A DNA stretch of 64,000 nucleotides from Diphasiastrum complanatum (GCA_029204225.1 CM055104.1:48492451-48556450); one strand, 5' to 3'. Positions 22,482-35,550 are shown, numbered from the stretch's first letter. Numbers and translations: made by a program. The notes: a model not told the origin generated them from the sequence alone.

Positions 22482-23600
22482 GTAATGGAAGGCAAGCTTT
22501 GGTGGTTCAGATTCAATTAACAAATGTGCTTTCTTGTTCATAAAGTAAGAATGGCACTTGTTTCTTTGGTGTGTTATATTAGCATTCAATGGTCTTTCGC
22601 TGATATGGCTTTCCTGTTTAATGGTTAACTAGTTTTGATGTTTGTGATCTCAGTGAGTGAGTTGTTCAGACTATCATTTGTTGTATGAAGAAAGCTGTTG
22701 ATGTTCACAAACTCATCGTGTGGAAATAATACTTTCGTATTTGACCTTACCGGCAGCACTCCTATGGAAACATTGTAATACAAAGTTTGGTAGATAGCAG
22801 GAAGATTCATGTTTTGTTTATGATGTATATCAGACTTCAGTTAACCTTTCCCTACCAGAATCCTACCCTGTAATATGTATTTAGAGCTATTAGGCATCCA
22901 TTGATTTTTTGACTGCCCTTATTCACACAGCGATAATGCAGGCCAGATAATTGGAAAATCGAGCAATCTATTGACGTGCTTCATTGAACGAGAGATGACA
23001 TTTACTGTTGCTTCACTGGATATGATGCTACATTTTATTACTCACAGAAGCGTAGGGGGTAAGGAAAATCAATGTAAGAAAACCTGTGATTTAACTCCCC
23101 CATAACGATAGCATATGAGAAGCATATTTCTTATATGCTGAATAGTACATATTATGTTAATTCATAATGCACCTACAAATTCAAAAAGAGGATTTGATGA
23201 AGTTGATGGATGGTGCTAGAAAATTGACTTGCTCATACAAGTTACCCAAGACAAGATTCTTATTGTTGTTAGACAATAGCCATACACTTACATGGAAGAG
23301 AACACAATCAACAATGATGAAGCATAATGATGAGATGTACTCTATGTCCCATTGCAAATGGACTAGGGCGCACTACATACTTATAGACTTTGGCATCAAG
23401 TCTCTATGCCAATAATAAAAAAGCAACCTAAAAGAGATTGCCTATTGATGGCTCTATATAAGGTAAAAGTACCCAATACCTATCTATAGCAAAACTTGTG
23501 CTCCAAATTGAGCACTAGAATCTCGAACTTGAGTCTAACTAATGTCTAACTTGACTTTAATAAATATAGGTAAAGGCCCCTAGAACTAGCACACAGTCAT
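22482..23600 (+). other. NUP155: Start of NUP155 intron 3, no recognised element
   Basis: AT-rich intron sequence after the GTAATG donor. Intron 3 runs 22482-41516 (19,035 bp). No coding or terminal-repeat structure was recognised until the LTR-like edge near 23.6 kb. Confidence 0.6.
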
Positions 23601-23603
23601 GGC

Positions 23604-23655
23604 CTAATAATTCTAATCAACCCCAGGGGTAACAATGTGAACATTAACTCTAACA
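23604..23655 (-). repeat. LTR-like edge with matching copy at 34.6 kb
   Basis: The stretch ending GAACATTAACTCTAACA, followed at once by CTCCCCCTTAATG, reads on the minus strand as a purine tract then TGTTAGAGTT, the usual 3' LTR start of a plant LTR element. A similar sequence ending CTCTAACA lies at about 34627-34690. Together they may bound one older minus-strand element that contains the tandem repeats between them. The far edge of the left LTR was not found. Confidence 0.4.
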
Positions 23656-24045
23656 CTCCCCCTTAATGTTTACATTGTTAATAACAAGAGCTATGCAAAG
23701 CACAATTGTGCATGTGTATCCTCCATGACGCCCATGTAATGAAGATCCTCAATTTTGATGTAGAATCCATGATCAACTTTGATCTCAATGTCTTCATTAC
23801 TCGATGTAGAACTTCCTCGTATGTCGATGTAGAATTCCTTTGTATGATGATTGAGAATTCGTTCATACGATGATGTAGAATTCCTTCGTATGTGAATGTA
23901 GACTTGACTTTGTCTTCTTGTTCTGGTGTGATCTCCATGAAAGCATCATCCAATACCTTGACTTTCTTAGGCTCAAACAACTTGGCTCCCACTGAATCAA
24001 ATAATGTGGACATGATTAACCTTTGCCATAACCTTGAGAACTTTG

Positions 24046-25775
24046 CTTGAAGATTGACTCCCTTGGACTCTTTGAAAATCTTCCAAGTTACCATAAATAT
24101 GTAAGCATCTCACCAACACTGAATAAAATGTAATCGTCTTTGATTACCGTAGCACCATCATAAGAATCACAAGTAGGAAATGATTCTTTTGCATTAACAC
24201 TCACTTTAGAAACCTGTACTTTATAGATAGTCGACTCCACCCGTGTTGAATTCTTGAATTGAACCCACTTCAATTCTCTTAGTAGTATCATGAGTTACCA
24301 CTTGTGATGGACTTAGCTGGACTGATACAAATACAATATCATCCATGAACCAAACAAAATATGCAAGTAAGAAAGCATCCCCAATAGAAAGATATAAAGT
24401 ATGCAATACTTACTCACACAAAATATGTACTACTTTCTCCTCAAATATTTTCTCACACTAAGTACTTGACATCATCTTCTCCTTGGAATCTCCTACCTCT
24501 ATCTCATACATAGAGTCACTTGCTTCAATACAACTTTGCAACTTAGAAAGCAACCTCAACATGACGTCTATTTTATCTTGACACTATGTCATATGCAAAC
24601 TTCCCAATTGATGTACATGTATGTTTGTCTTCCGCCTAATTTAAACACATTCCATCACAAGCACACCAAAAACATCAACACATCCCTACACCAAAATCAT
24701 CCATGATGATTAACTTGTAGAAATATAAAACTCGATAGTTCCTCATCTTGAAGTGAACCTGCTTCACTTAAGAAGACTTCATGTTGATTTTCTAAGGCTG
24801 ATCAATAACCTGTCGAATCATAGAAATGAACCCTATTGTTTTGATGAGGCTAAACAACAACCTGTCAATTCAATAAAGAATCATGTTGTTTTTATGAGTG
24901 TAAACAACAACCCGAGTTGTTGATTTTCAGAGTCTAATCAACAACTTGAACTTCCACATTTGGTTGGAAACAACTGAATCTACCACATGACAGAACATGA
25001 ACTTGGATAGATTCAGAAACTTGAACAAACGACTTTCTCCAACTCAAACTACTCGATACCACCACTTGAACATTCAACAGACAACTATGACTTGGATGGT
25101 ATTTAGAAGTTAACTTGACAACCAACAACAAGCATACACTTTGATTTATCATAATAACTCAAGTAACATAATTCAAATAGACAAGCAAGTTTCTACCACT
25201 TAAGCTGGCAATTATGACTTAGATAGAAACCAAACTATTTAGAGCAACTAGAAACCTTGGATCTTTGTACTCGATACAAAGCTTATGAAATTGCTCCTTG
25301 GTATCTTGGTCTTCCCAAATCGATACAAAGTAGAATGACAACTTACCTGTTGTGTCCATGCATAAAGTACATACATGTTGATAAACCAACTCCCTATTAG
25401 AAATGAACCTTTCTTCCTGACCCAAATTTCCCACACAACTTGTCACTTGTAACAAGTAACTTATCATTTGCCACCATGATAAGAAACTATGAAACAATGG
25501 AACATCCTCTTGACTTGAATATCGATTTACTTAGATATAGAGCCATAGTTTATGTTTCCCCACCCAATGGGGTTGGCTCAGTTGGTTGGCTTGGCATCCA
25601 AAGTTTCTTTGGTCCCAGGTTCGAGCCTCCCCTTGGAAACCAAGAAGCATAGTTTATGTTTCCCATACAACTCCCTCTTAGAGCTTGCACCTTTGTCGAT
25701 TCCAACCTCGACTTAACCTCGGCCTTCTAAAGTTGACCTTCTTGTAACTTCCAACCACTTGTTTAAAGAGTCTTC
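24046..25775. repeat. Tandem repeat unit 1 of 3 (1,730 bp)
   Basis: Direct-repeat unit anchored at CTTGAAGATTGACTCCC. Units 2 and 3 begin with the same anchor at 25776 and 27621 and follow the same order of conserved blocks. This unit carries a SINE near its end and lacks the ~178-bp block present in the other two. No protein function was recognised on either strand. Confidence 0.8.
25544..25664 (+). mobile_element. tRNA-derived SINE, second copy, 17-bp target duplication
   Basis: The body 25561-25647 (87 bp) lies between perfect 17-bp repeats CATAGTTTATGTTTCCC (25544-25560 and 25648-25664). A-box TGGCTCAGTTGG at 25574-25585 and B-box GGTTCGAGCC at 25618-25627; the 3' end has CTTGGAAACCAAG. 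It is about 90% identical by eye to the minus-strand copy at 5537-5621. The homologous site in tandem unit 2 (27503-27519) is empty, showing insertion into unit 1 after the duplication. Confidence 0.9.
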
Positions 25776-27620
25776 CTTGAAGATTGACTCCCGTGATCTC
25801 TTTGAACATCTTCCAAGCTACCATAAATAAAAGCATCTCATAATACCCTTAAATAAAATGTTATCCTCTTTGATTACATAGCACCATCATAAGAATCTTA
25901 TGTAGGAAATGATTCTTTTGCATTCACTTAAAAAACCTGTACTTTATAGATAGTCGACTCCACCTGTGTTGAATCCTTGAATTGAACCCACTTCAATTCT
26001 CTTGGTACTATCATAAGTTACCACCTGTGATGGACTTAGTTGAATCCCTTTAGATGTTCACCTTGAAAACCAATGATCATTGATAACACTTCATGTTGCG
26101 TTCAGCTCTTCTTCAACAATGATACAAATACAATATCATCCGTGAACCAAACAAAATGTGCAAGTAATAGAGCATCGCCGATGCTAAACAAAAAGATATA
26201 AAGTATGCAATACTTCCTCATACAAAATATATGCTACCTCCTCCTCACATACATTCTCACACTAAGTACTTGACACTATCTTCTTCTTGGAATCTCTACT
26301 GACCGACTTTGATTGAATTTTGCCTTTTTGCCAATACTGATGTTTTTTTCCCCGAAGCGTTACTAATCCTTTTGCAGGGATTAGCAAATAAATCCTCCAG
26401 CTAAGGTTTCTTGCCGAGTCCTGTTCTAGCAAACAAAAAGCCAGTTGTGGTGAGCTACCTAAAAACCACCCCTCGCCTCTATCTCACACATAGAGTCACT
26501 TGTCTCAATACAACTTTCCAACGTAGTAAGCATCCTCAACATGACATCTATTTTATCATGACATTATGTCATATGCAAACTTCCCAACTGATGTATATAT
26601 GTCTCTCTTCCTCCTAATTTAAAAACATTCCATCACAAGCACGCCAAAGACATCAACACATCCCTACACCAAAATCATCCATGATGATTGACCTGTAGAA
26701 ATAAAACTCGATACTTCCTCATCTCGAAGTAAACTCGCTTCACTTAAGAAGACTTCATATTGATTTTTTAAGGTTAATCAATAACCTGAACCTTGTCTTT
26801 TTTCATGAGGCTAAACAACAACCTGTTGATTCAATAAAGAATCTTGCTGTTTTTGTGAGGCTAAGTTGAGTTTTAGAGGCTAATCAACAATTTGAACTTC
26901 CAAATTTGATTGGAAACAACTGAATCTACCACATGACAGAACATGAACTTGGATAGATTCAAAAACTTGAACAAACAACTTTCTCCAACTCAAACTAGAT
27001 CTTCACTTGATACCACCACTTGAACATTCAACATACAACTATGACTTGGATGGTATTTAGAAGTTAACTTGACAACCAACAACAAGCATACACTTTGATT
27101 TATCATAATATCTCAAGTAACATAATTCAAATAGACAAGCAAGTGTCTACCACTTAAGCTGGCAATTATGACTTAGATAGAAACTAAACAATTTAGAGCA
27201 ACTAGAAACCTTGGATCTTTGTACTCAATACAAAGGTTTTGAAATTGCTCCTTGGTATCTTGGTCTTCCCAAATCAACACAAAGTAGAATGACAACTTGG
27301 TTGTTGTGTCCATGCATAAAGTACATGTTGATAAACCAACTTCCTATTAGAAATGAACCTTTCTTCCTGACCCAAAGTTCCCACACAACTTGTCACACTT
27401 GTCACTTGTAACAACGAACTTATTATTTGCCACCATGATAAGAAACTATGAAACAATAGAACATCCTCTTGACTTGAATATCGATTTACTTAGATATAGA
27501 GCCATAGTCTGTGTTTCCCATACAACTCCCTCTTAGAGCTTGCACCTTTGTCGATTCCAACCTCGACTTAACCTTGGCCTTCTAAAGTTGAATTTCTTGT
27601 AACTTCCAAAAAGAGTCTTC
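25776..27620. repeat. Tandem repeat unit 2 of 3 (1,845 bp)
   Basis: Co-linear with unit 1. It has an extra ~178-bp block at about 26297-26474 and, at 27503-27519, the empty counterpart (CATAGTCTGTGTTTCCC) of the SINE target in unit 1. By eye it is more similar to unit 3 than to unit 1. Confidence 0.85.
26297..26474. repeat. ~178-bp block present only in tandem units 2 and 3
   Basis: Relative to unit 1, which passes directly from GGAATCTC into CTACCTCTATCTC, units 2 and 3 contain this extra block (here and at about 28138-28315). It has no clear terminal repeats. It is a shared derived insertion that groups units 2 and 3. Confidence 0.65.
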
Positions 27621-29016
27621 CTTGAAGATTGACTCCCGTGATCTCTTTGAACATTTTCCAAGCTATCATAAATATTTAAGTATCTCATAATACCCATGAA
27701 TAAAATGTAATCCTCTTTGATTACCATAGCACCATCATAAGAACCTTAAGTAGGAAATGATTCTTTTGGATTCACTTTAAAAACTTGTACTTTATAGATA
27801 GTCGACTCCACCTGTGTTGAATCCTTGAATTGAACCCACTTCAATTCTCTTGGTACTATCAGAAGTTACCACCTGTGATGGACTTAGTTGAATCCCATTA
27901 GATGTTCATATTGAAAACCAATGATAACACTTCATGTTGCGTTCAGCTCTTCTCCAACAATGATACAAATACAATATCATCCGTGAACCAAACAAAATGT
28001 GCAAGTAATAGAGCATCGCCGATGCTAAATAGAAAGATATAAAGTATGCAATACTTTCTCACACAAAATTTATGCTACCTCCTCCTCACATACATTCTCA
28101 CACTAAGTACTTGACACTATCTTCTTCTTGGAATCTCTACTGACCGAATTTGATTGAATTTTGCTTTTTTGCTGATACTGATGTTTTTTTTCCCGAAGCG
28201 TTACTAGTCCTTTTGCAGGGGTTAGCAAATAAATCCTCCAGCTAAGGTTTCCTGCCGAGTCCTGTTCTAGCAAACAAAAAGCCATCGTGGCGAGCTACCT
28301 AAAAACCACCCGTCGCCTCTATCTCACACATAGAGTCACTTGTTTCAATACAACTTTCCAACGTAGTAAGCATTCTCAACATGACATCTATTTTATCATG
28401 ACATTATGTCATATGCAAACTTCCCAACTGATGTATATATGTCTCTCTTCCTCCTAATTTAAAAACATTCCATCACAAGCACGCCAAAGACATCAATACA
28501 TCCCTACACCAAAATCATCCATGATGATTGACCTGTAGAAATAAAACTCGATACTTCCTCATCTCGAAATAAACTCGCTTCACTTAAGAAGACTTCATAT
28601 TGATTTTTTAAGGTTAATCAATAACCTGTTGAATCATAGAAATGAACCTTGTTTTTTTTTCATGAGGCTAAACAACCACCTGTTGATTCAATAAAGAATC
28701 TTGCTGTTTTTGTGAGGCTAAACAACAACTTGAATTGTTGAGTTTTAGAGGCTAATCAACAATTTGAACTTTCAAATTTGATTAAAAACAATTGAATCTA
28801 CCACATGACAGAACATGAACTTGGATAGATTCAAAAACTTGAACAAACAACTTTCTCCGACTCCAGCTAGATCTTTGAACAGACAACTATGACTTGGATG
28901 GTATTTAGAACTTAACTTGACAACCAACAACAGGCATACACTTTGATTTTTCATAAAATCTCAAGTAACATAATTCAAATAGACAAGCAAGTTTCTACCA
29001 CTTAAACTGGCAATAA
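27621..29016. repeat. Tandem repeat unit 3 of 3 (partial, 1,396 bp)
   Basis: Co-linear with unit 2, including the ~178-bp block (about 28138-28315). It stops where the minus-strand copia element begins. The expected continuation of the unit is not seen immediately beyond that element, so the junction has been rearranged as well as interrupted. Confidence 0.8.
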
Positions 29017-32000
29017 TGTTTCTTATCCTTTGTCAAGTAAACTGTGCACTTTGTTAGTAGATTCAAGATCTGTCTGATCAGTTGTTCTACAGCTCCCTCT
29101 CAAAGTGGGCAGTTGGATTGACCTCAATCTTCTTCGCTGCTTTTCGAACGAAGCTTTACTGAGTGGCTTTGTAAAGATATCAGCTGTCATTTCCTCTGTG
29201 GGTATGAAGACTGTCTTCAGTATCTTCTTTTCGACTAAGTCCCGAATAACATGATACTTGATAGCTATGTGCCTCGTTTTCGAATGAAATCCAGGATCTT
29301 TCGTAAGATAGATTGCTGAAGTGTTATCCATTAACAAGACATAAGGTTCAGAAATAGAATCATCAAATCCTTCCAACATCTGCTTGATCCATATCAGCTC
29401 GTTTGCCATCTTGGCTGCTGCTACATATTCCGTTTCACAGGAAGATTGAGCTACTGCTGTTTGCTTCTTGCTTATCCAGAGTATGGCTGCGCCAGATACT
29501 AGAGTACAACCTCTTGAAATACTTTTGCTATCATCCTTCATGGATGCCCAGCTTGCGTCACTGTAAGATTCGATGTGAAATCCAGCTTCCTTTGAATAAC
29601 ACAGTCCATAGTCTTTTGTTTCCTGGAGATATTGTAGTACTCTTTTTGCCAACTTCCAATGCAACGATCCTGGGTTCTGATTATATTGGCTCAGCCTGTA
29701 TACTGCAAATGCTATATCAGGTCTGGTGTTGTCTGCAAGATATAATAATGATCCAATTAGCCTACGATAGGGTGTATTGGCCATTCGCTTCTCTTCCTCG
29801 AGAGTCTGCGGACAATCTGCCTTGCTCAGTATTGTTCCAGGTATCATGGGAGTATGCACACCTTTGCATTCGAGCATGTTGAAGTCTTCAATGATCTTCA
29901 GAGTGTACTTTTGTTGGTGAAGATACAACTTGCCACCTTCAAAGTCTCTTTGGATCTGCAAGCCTAGATAGATTTTAGCTTCTCCTAGGTCAGCGATCTC
30001 AAATATTTCAGAAATGTCTCTTTTGACATCTGAAATTAACTTATCAAAAACACATGAGAACACTCAAGGAATCCACAAAAACTCAAACATAATGGATTTA
30101 TGTGAAATTATGCTATGACACCAAAATCTCATGTAGATCACACACAAACTAGATTGACAATGCAAAAGCATGAATTTTTGATGATTTTGGCTAGATATGA
30201 GCAATCCTTGGCATGTCTCACCAGGTTGGGTTCCATACCCACCTTTTGAATGCCTATAACTTTTTCAAGACAAGTCCTTTTGGCTTGAAAACAATTGCAC
30301 CACAAACTAGACTTCACTAGCTTTCCAACAATCTATCAAGCACTAGATTTGGATCAACCTTGGATAAACACCAACCATCCAAATATTGGTGACCTCACAC
30401 GTGCCTGAGAACCTCTTTCCATATAGTACCCTTGTGGACATGTTTGATATAGACATTTGACTCAGCAAATAGAGGTTTGAAGCCTAAGGAACGTAGTGCT
30501 TCGTCCTTCTTTCTATACCATTGTCTGGCTGCTTGTTTCAGACCATATATGCTTTTATTCATGTGACATCCGTATTCTGGATATTCGTGGCTTACAAAAC
30601 CAAGTGGTTGGTCCATGAATAAGTCTTCTTCCAATTCTGCGTGCAGGAAAGCAGTCTTCTCATCCACAATATGGATTTTTAGATCATGAGCCACTACGTA
30701 CGCGAATAACAAGCGAATTGATGTATGTTTGACTACCGGTGAGAAAGTATCAGCGTAGTCGATCTCATACTTATGTGAAAATCCTTTAGCAACCAACTTT
30801 GCTTTGTATCTGATGTTTTCTCCATCAGGACCTGTTTTGATCTTGTAGATCCACTTGCATTTGATTGGTTTTCTGCCATCAGGTATAGGTGCAAGTGTCC
30901 ATACATTGTTCTTATACATGGATGACATTTCGTCCTCCATTGCTTGAATCCAGTGATCTTTATTTGGTCCATCAACAACTTCCTCGAATGTTTGAGGTTC
31001 GTCAGAGAAACCACAATATTCGATGGCTGCATTTGTTAAAACATCCTGACCATACCTTTCTGGTGGTTTTCGTTGTCTGTCAGATCTCCTCACAGTTGGT
31101 TTCGAGTTCGATTCTGTAATTTCGGGTACGACCTTTTTTGCTGGAATTCGAGCTGGTGATTCGAGTCTGTCAGGTACTCGATCTTGACCTCCCTTTGAAA
31201 TTTGAATCTAGTAATTCTCGTCCATCTTCTGCTTGTTTTACTTCTGTTGTTGTTGGTAGCTCATAATAGTTTGTGAGAATTTCATAGCCGACTAGATCAT
31301 TGTCTGCTATGTATTTTGACTCATCGAATTTAACATCTCGAACTACTTTTATTCTGCTAGTTTCGGGTACATAGACACTATAATATGACGAATGTAACTC
31401 GAATCCTACCAGAAAACCTTGTTCTGTCTTTTCATCGAGTTTCTTTCTCAACTTGTCTGGTATGTGCATGTAAACTGCGCATCCGAATGTCCGAACATGT
31501 GCTAGATTTGGCTTCGACTTCCACCATATCTCATGAGGAGTTTAATCCGGTATTCGAGATTTCAGTAGACGATTCTGAAGATAATTCGATATAGCCACTG
31601 CTTCTGCCCACAACTGTTTTGGTGCCTTCGCATGAGCCATCATACACCTGGCAGCTTCCATAAGTGTACGATTTCTTTGTTCAGCTATTCCATTGTGCTG
31701 AGGTGTGTATGATGCAGTCTTCGTATGCTTATACCTCGATCAGTACAGTAAGCTTTGAACTCGTTGGAAACGTACTCACCTCCACGATCTGTGCGAATCT
31801 GCTTCAACTTATTGCCTGTCTGCTTCTCAGCCCAATTCGTATACTCAACGAATTTCTCGAAAGCTTTAGATTTAGTACGCATAAAGTATACTACAACAAA
31901 CTTGCTGAAGTCATCAATAAACGTACTTTGCATCACCCAACGACAATACTCCGAATGGTCCACAGATATCTGAATGCACAATTTCAAGTACCTTAGTTGC

Positions 32001-33673
32001 TTTATAGACATCCTTACTGAAAGATGTTCTAGTCATCTTGCCTTTAAGACAGGATTCATAGGTAGTTCGAATATCTCTACTGCTGATTTCGACTCCTTCG
32101 ATTCCCTGACTCTTGTTGGCTTGGTACAAGGCTTCCATGTTCATGTGACATAGCCTCTTGTGCCATAGAATATTTGTCGATTCTTGAGTTTGATTGGCTT
32201 GTTCGATTCAAGTTTGAATGTTCAAGTGATACAAATTTCCTTCTCTGTTGCCTTTAGCAACTAGGTTATCAGAATCTTCCTCGAACAATTTACAAGAGTT
32301 CTTTGGAAGGTTACTGACACGCCTGTATCGACTATCTTAGCTACGGATAGAAGATCTTTGTCAAGTGTAGGGACATAGAGAACTTCCTCCAGTTTCTTGT
32401 CACCCTGATTCGTGTCCAGCCATAATACACCAGTTCCATCAACTACGTGTTTAGAACCGTCTCCAAGTATAATGAATCTCGAATAATTCGTCTTCTTGTA
32501 CTTAGATAAAATTTGTTTTGAGGAAACAAAATGTGATGTGGCTCCCGAATCAAGTACTACTTCTCGAATTGAATTTGTTGAACAACATAGATCAACACTA
32601 ACATATGCTGCTGAGTTCCTTGTCGTCCTGTCTTCTGCTGCTCTGGAGCATTCTGCCTTGTCGTCGACATAGTTCGAATCTGAAGGTTCGCTTCGATTCT
32701 GCTCCTTTTTATTTCTGGGATTTTGATAATAGTCTACTGTTGCATGACCCCGTTTATGACAATGAATGCATTCAATCTTTGGATTTAACCAACGCTTTTT
32801 TGTGTGACCTAATCTTTTGCATCTGTTGCAGATCTTCTTATCACTAGAATTTTTCTGTTGTTTTCCAGATTGTTGATCATTTGTTTTAGACTCATTCTTT
32901 TTGACGACTCCCTCTTAAACTTAGACTTCTTAGAAGATTTATTCTTCTGAGTAAATAGGGCATTTCGGAATCACCATTGTCGTCATAGCGTTCACGAGCT
33001 TCTACTTCCTCTTTGACTCCGTCTATTGCCTTTTGAAGTGTCATTGTCGCATCTTTTGCCAATAAGGTTCGAGTTGTGTGGAATGACCTGGGTAGGGCTC
33101 GAAGAAAATAACTAAGTTGTTTTTCCTTTGAGATTGCATTTTCTGCTCCAGAATTCTGCAAGGAAATAAACAGATCTTTTATCTTTCGTACAAATGTGGT
33201 CAGGTCTTTGCCGTCCCACTGTACGTAAGTTAATTGGTCTTCCAAGAACATGATTTGATTACGAGATCGAGTCTCATTCTTGGTTTGCAATTCTTCCCAT
33301 AAATCTTTTGCGTTCGAAATTGATGTAAGATCTAGCATTATATTGTCATGCACTGAAGACGCAATAATTGCTATAGCTTTGTCATTTCTTAAACTCCATT
33401 CTCGAAGTTCTTTGCCAGGAGTAGTTATTGGCTTCTCCTCTATAGGTTCTACCCATTGCCATAGACCTTCGCCCTTCAATATGAGTGAAGTCTTCAATTT
33501 CCAAATCAAGTAGTTCGAACCATCTGTATCCAAGATTGTAGTGATCTTAGACTGAATATTGCTGATCGACGACATCTTCTATTTTCCGAATAAACTCCAG
33601 ATGCGGCTTGTTGATGGATTGTATGAAGAATGCTGAGAGGGGTGCAAGAATACCATTGTACCGACTCTGATAT

Positions 33674-33752
33674 GTTCTGATACCACTGTATCAGCATTGA
33701 TAATCTGCTCTGATACCACTGTATCAGCACTGATAATCCAGCTCTGATACCA
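33674..33752 (-). promoter_or_regulatory. Triplicated tRNA-Met primer-binding site
   Basis: The complement of TGGTATCAGAGC occurs three times in tandem: 33674-33685 (one mismatch), 33707-33718 and 33741-33752, at 33-34-bp spacing. Only the last adjoins the LTR, at the usual position. The spacers are also alike (TGTATCAGCATTGATAATC and a near copy), so a ~34-bp unit has been tandemly duplicated. Confidence 0.85.
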
Positions 33753-33753
33753 C

Positions 33754-34617
33754 TGTAGGAGAAATAGTAATTATTCTTCCACAGAGAACACGATGAAAGT
33801 TTGAATAAATCAAACTAATATCAGTGTCTTCAATCGGGTCTGTTTCTGATCTATGTACTAATAGAACAGTTTTACCTTGATTGAATATAGCGTGCGGAAT
33901 TAATATGCGGAATTAAAAGACAACTTAAGACAATTTTAGACAAACAGAAACTATTGATCAAAAACGACTTTTTTTATAACTCTGAATTTGAATCACCAAT
34001 ATACATCTCTTGCTGTCTTATCTCGCTGTTGTGTCTCTGATTGAATGAGTCTGAGAGTCTCTTCAGTGTGAGTGTTTGTTACAACGAGTAGTGCACATGT
34101 ATTTATATTGCTAAAGGACAGGTCTTTTGGCCTTTTAATGACAGGTCCTTTGGCCTTTTAATTCTCTGTAACAGTAGATCTAATCGTTTACGACGGTTGA
34201 TATTCAAATAGACGCTCTGTTTCCAGGCTCAAATAAATTCTGTTCGCAAATGTTTCGCGACAGTTTGTCTCTTCGTTTAAGCTTCATGTTTCACGAATTG
34301 TTTGCGATAGATGACAATTTTGAGCTAGAAGAAGAATCCAGAATATTTTGCGAATTGTTCGCTACAATTTCGCGACATCTGAGGTTTGAACAAGAAACAT
34401 AATATTTTGCGACAAGACATTGTTTGCGAATCTTTCGAGCTTCAACAAGACACTGTTTCGTGAATCTTTCGAGTATCAAGCAAGATAAATTGCGCGAATC
34501 TTTCGAGGTTCATCACGAATAGAAATGTTTCGAGTTCGAGATTTGTTTCTTATCCTTTGTCAAGTAAACTATGCACTTTGTTAGTAGAATCAAGATCTGT
34601 CTGATCAGTTTTTCTAC
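33754..34617 (-). repeat. 5' LTR of the minus-strand copia element
   Basis: About 864 bp. In + orientation it starts TGTAGGAG just after the primer-binding sites and ends at TTTTTCTAC. Its last ~75 bp (34544-34617) match 29017-29091 at the other end of the element. It contains unusual runs of GCGAA/TTTCGA-type motifs at about 34.2-34.5 kb. Confidence 0.75.
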
Positions 34618-34626
34618 GGGCATCGC

Positions 34627-34690
34627 CGAATAATTCTAATTAACCCTAGATGACAATGTCAAGGTAACAATGTGAACATCAACTCTAACA
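34627..34690 (-). repeat. LTR-like edge matching 23604-23655
   Basis: AATAATTCTAATTAACCC and GGTAACAATGTGAACAT followed by CTCTAACA parallel the edge at 23.6 kb. This may be the outer boundary of the older element that holds the tandem repeats and the nested copia element. Confidence 0.4.
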
Positions 34691-35434
34691 AATGGGCTAG
34701 CTATACTTGCAGCTTTGATCAGCAGAGATATAATATTTGCATCCTTGCCATAGTTGAAAGTTGAACCAATGAAGTCAGTACTTTTTCTACGTTTTTTCTA
34801 TGTTGTAAACTTCTTAATTGCGAATGACCTCAAAGATGGGTAGACACTCAGCATTCTACTATTTGTGACCATGAAGTTGTTTTTAGGCGGTAAGCACCAA
34901 AGATGTGATATCATTATGTTGCCTGTCCTGTGTATGCATTGGTTATCAACTCAAACTTGCTTGTTTTCTTTTAGCGCAGATTTCAGTGGAATTATTTTAT
35001 CATAATTTCTCTGCATTATAGAAATTTGTTGTTCTTTATACCCTTGATATTAGTTTCTCTGCTCAAGGAAATTGAATTTTCACTCTTCTATCTGAATTAT
35101 ATTTACAAGTTGATTCGAATTGAGCAGATTCGAATTAATTCAAACTCTGTTTTTTATTTGAAATATTGTAACCCAAAGTGATTAACCGAATCACAAAACA
35201 ATTTGAAAAAGCCTGACTTTTTTTTAAATTGTTTTTGGAAAAGAAATGTGAAAAAAAGTCACGATTCCAGAAAAAAGATTTCTAGAAAATGATTCAAATC
35301 CTAAATGAACCCAAGTTGCCCTTTGCTGTTACTAACCTCCAAATGAACCATGTAGATTTTGGAGGATATCGTCTTTTTGTGTTGTACTTGTTTTACATAG
35401 TCCTTGTTTCCAAAGCAGGGTGAAACGAATCAGA
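34691..35434 (+). other. NUP155: NUP155 intron 3 sequence between elements
   Basis: AT-rich sequence with no coding or repeat structure recognised; probably original intron. Confidence 0.5.
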
Positions 35435-35442
35435 AACTGGAG

Positions 35443-35550
35443 CAAGGTTGCATCCCGATTCGAACAAGTCAATTCGAACCGGCCGGTTCGAACCGATTCT
35501 TTGAGGTTCAAACCGCCAGGCCAGGTTCGAATCGGAAAACGGTTTGAACC
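35443..35550. repeat. Left terminus and subterminal repeats of the hAT element
   Basis: After the 12-bp terminal repeat come one perfect palindrome CGGTTCGAACCG (35484-35495) and several near copies (AATTCGAACCGG, AGGTTCAAACCG, AGGTTCGAATCGG, ACGGTTTGAACC). In hAT elements such subterminal motifs bind transposase. Confidence 0.85.

Larger units (their letters stand above)
29017..34617 (-). mobile_element. Ty1-copia element, distinct lineage, minus strand
   Basis: Right to left on the minus strand: 5' LTR (about 33754-34617), primer-binding region, gag at 33.6-32.9 kb, zinc-knuckle and protease region at 32.9-32.5 kb, integrase at about 32.1-31.2 kb, reverse transcriptase at 31.1-30.4 and 30.05-29.7 kb, RNase H at about 29.6-29.15 kb, purine tract, and an LTR piece at 29017-29091. 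About 0.35 kb of non-coding sequence (30.06-30.41 kb) lies within the reverse-transcriptase region. Protein sequence differs clearly from the 14.4 kb family. It is broken, with several breaks. It sits in tandem unit 3. Confidence 0.85.

Noticed and set aside
25219-25497. A 92-codon minus-strand frame, partly repeated at 27274-27456, as a gene
   Set aside because: The recurrence is explained by tandem duplication; the frame is not kept in full and shows no known domain.
24046-29016. Repeats considered as a CRISPR-like or satellite array
   Set aside because: Units are ~1.8 kb, only three, without spacers, in plant intron DNA.
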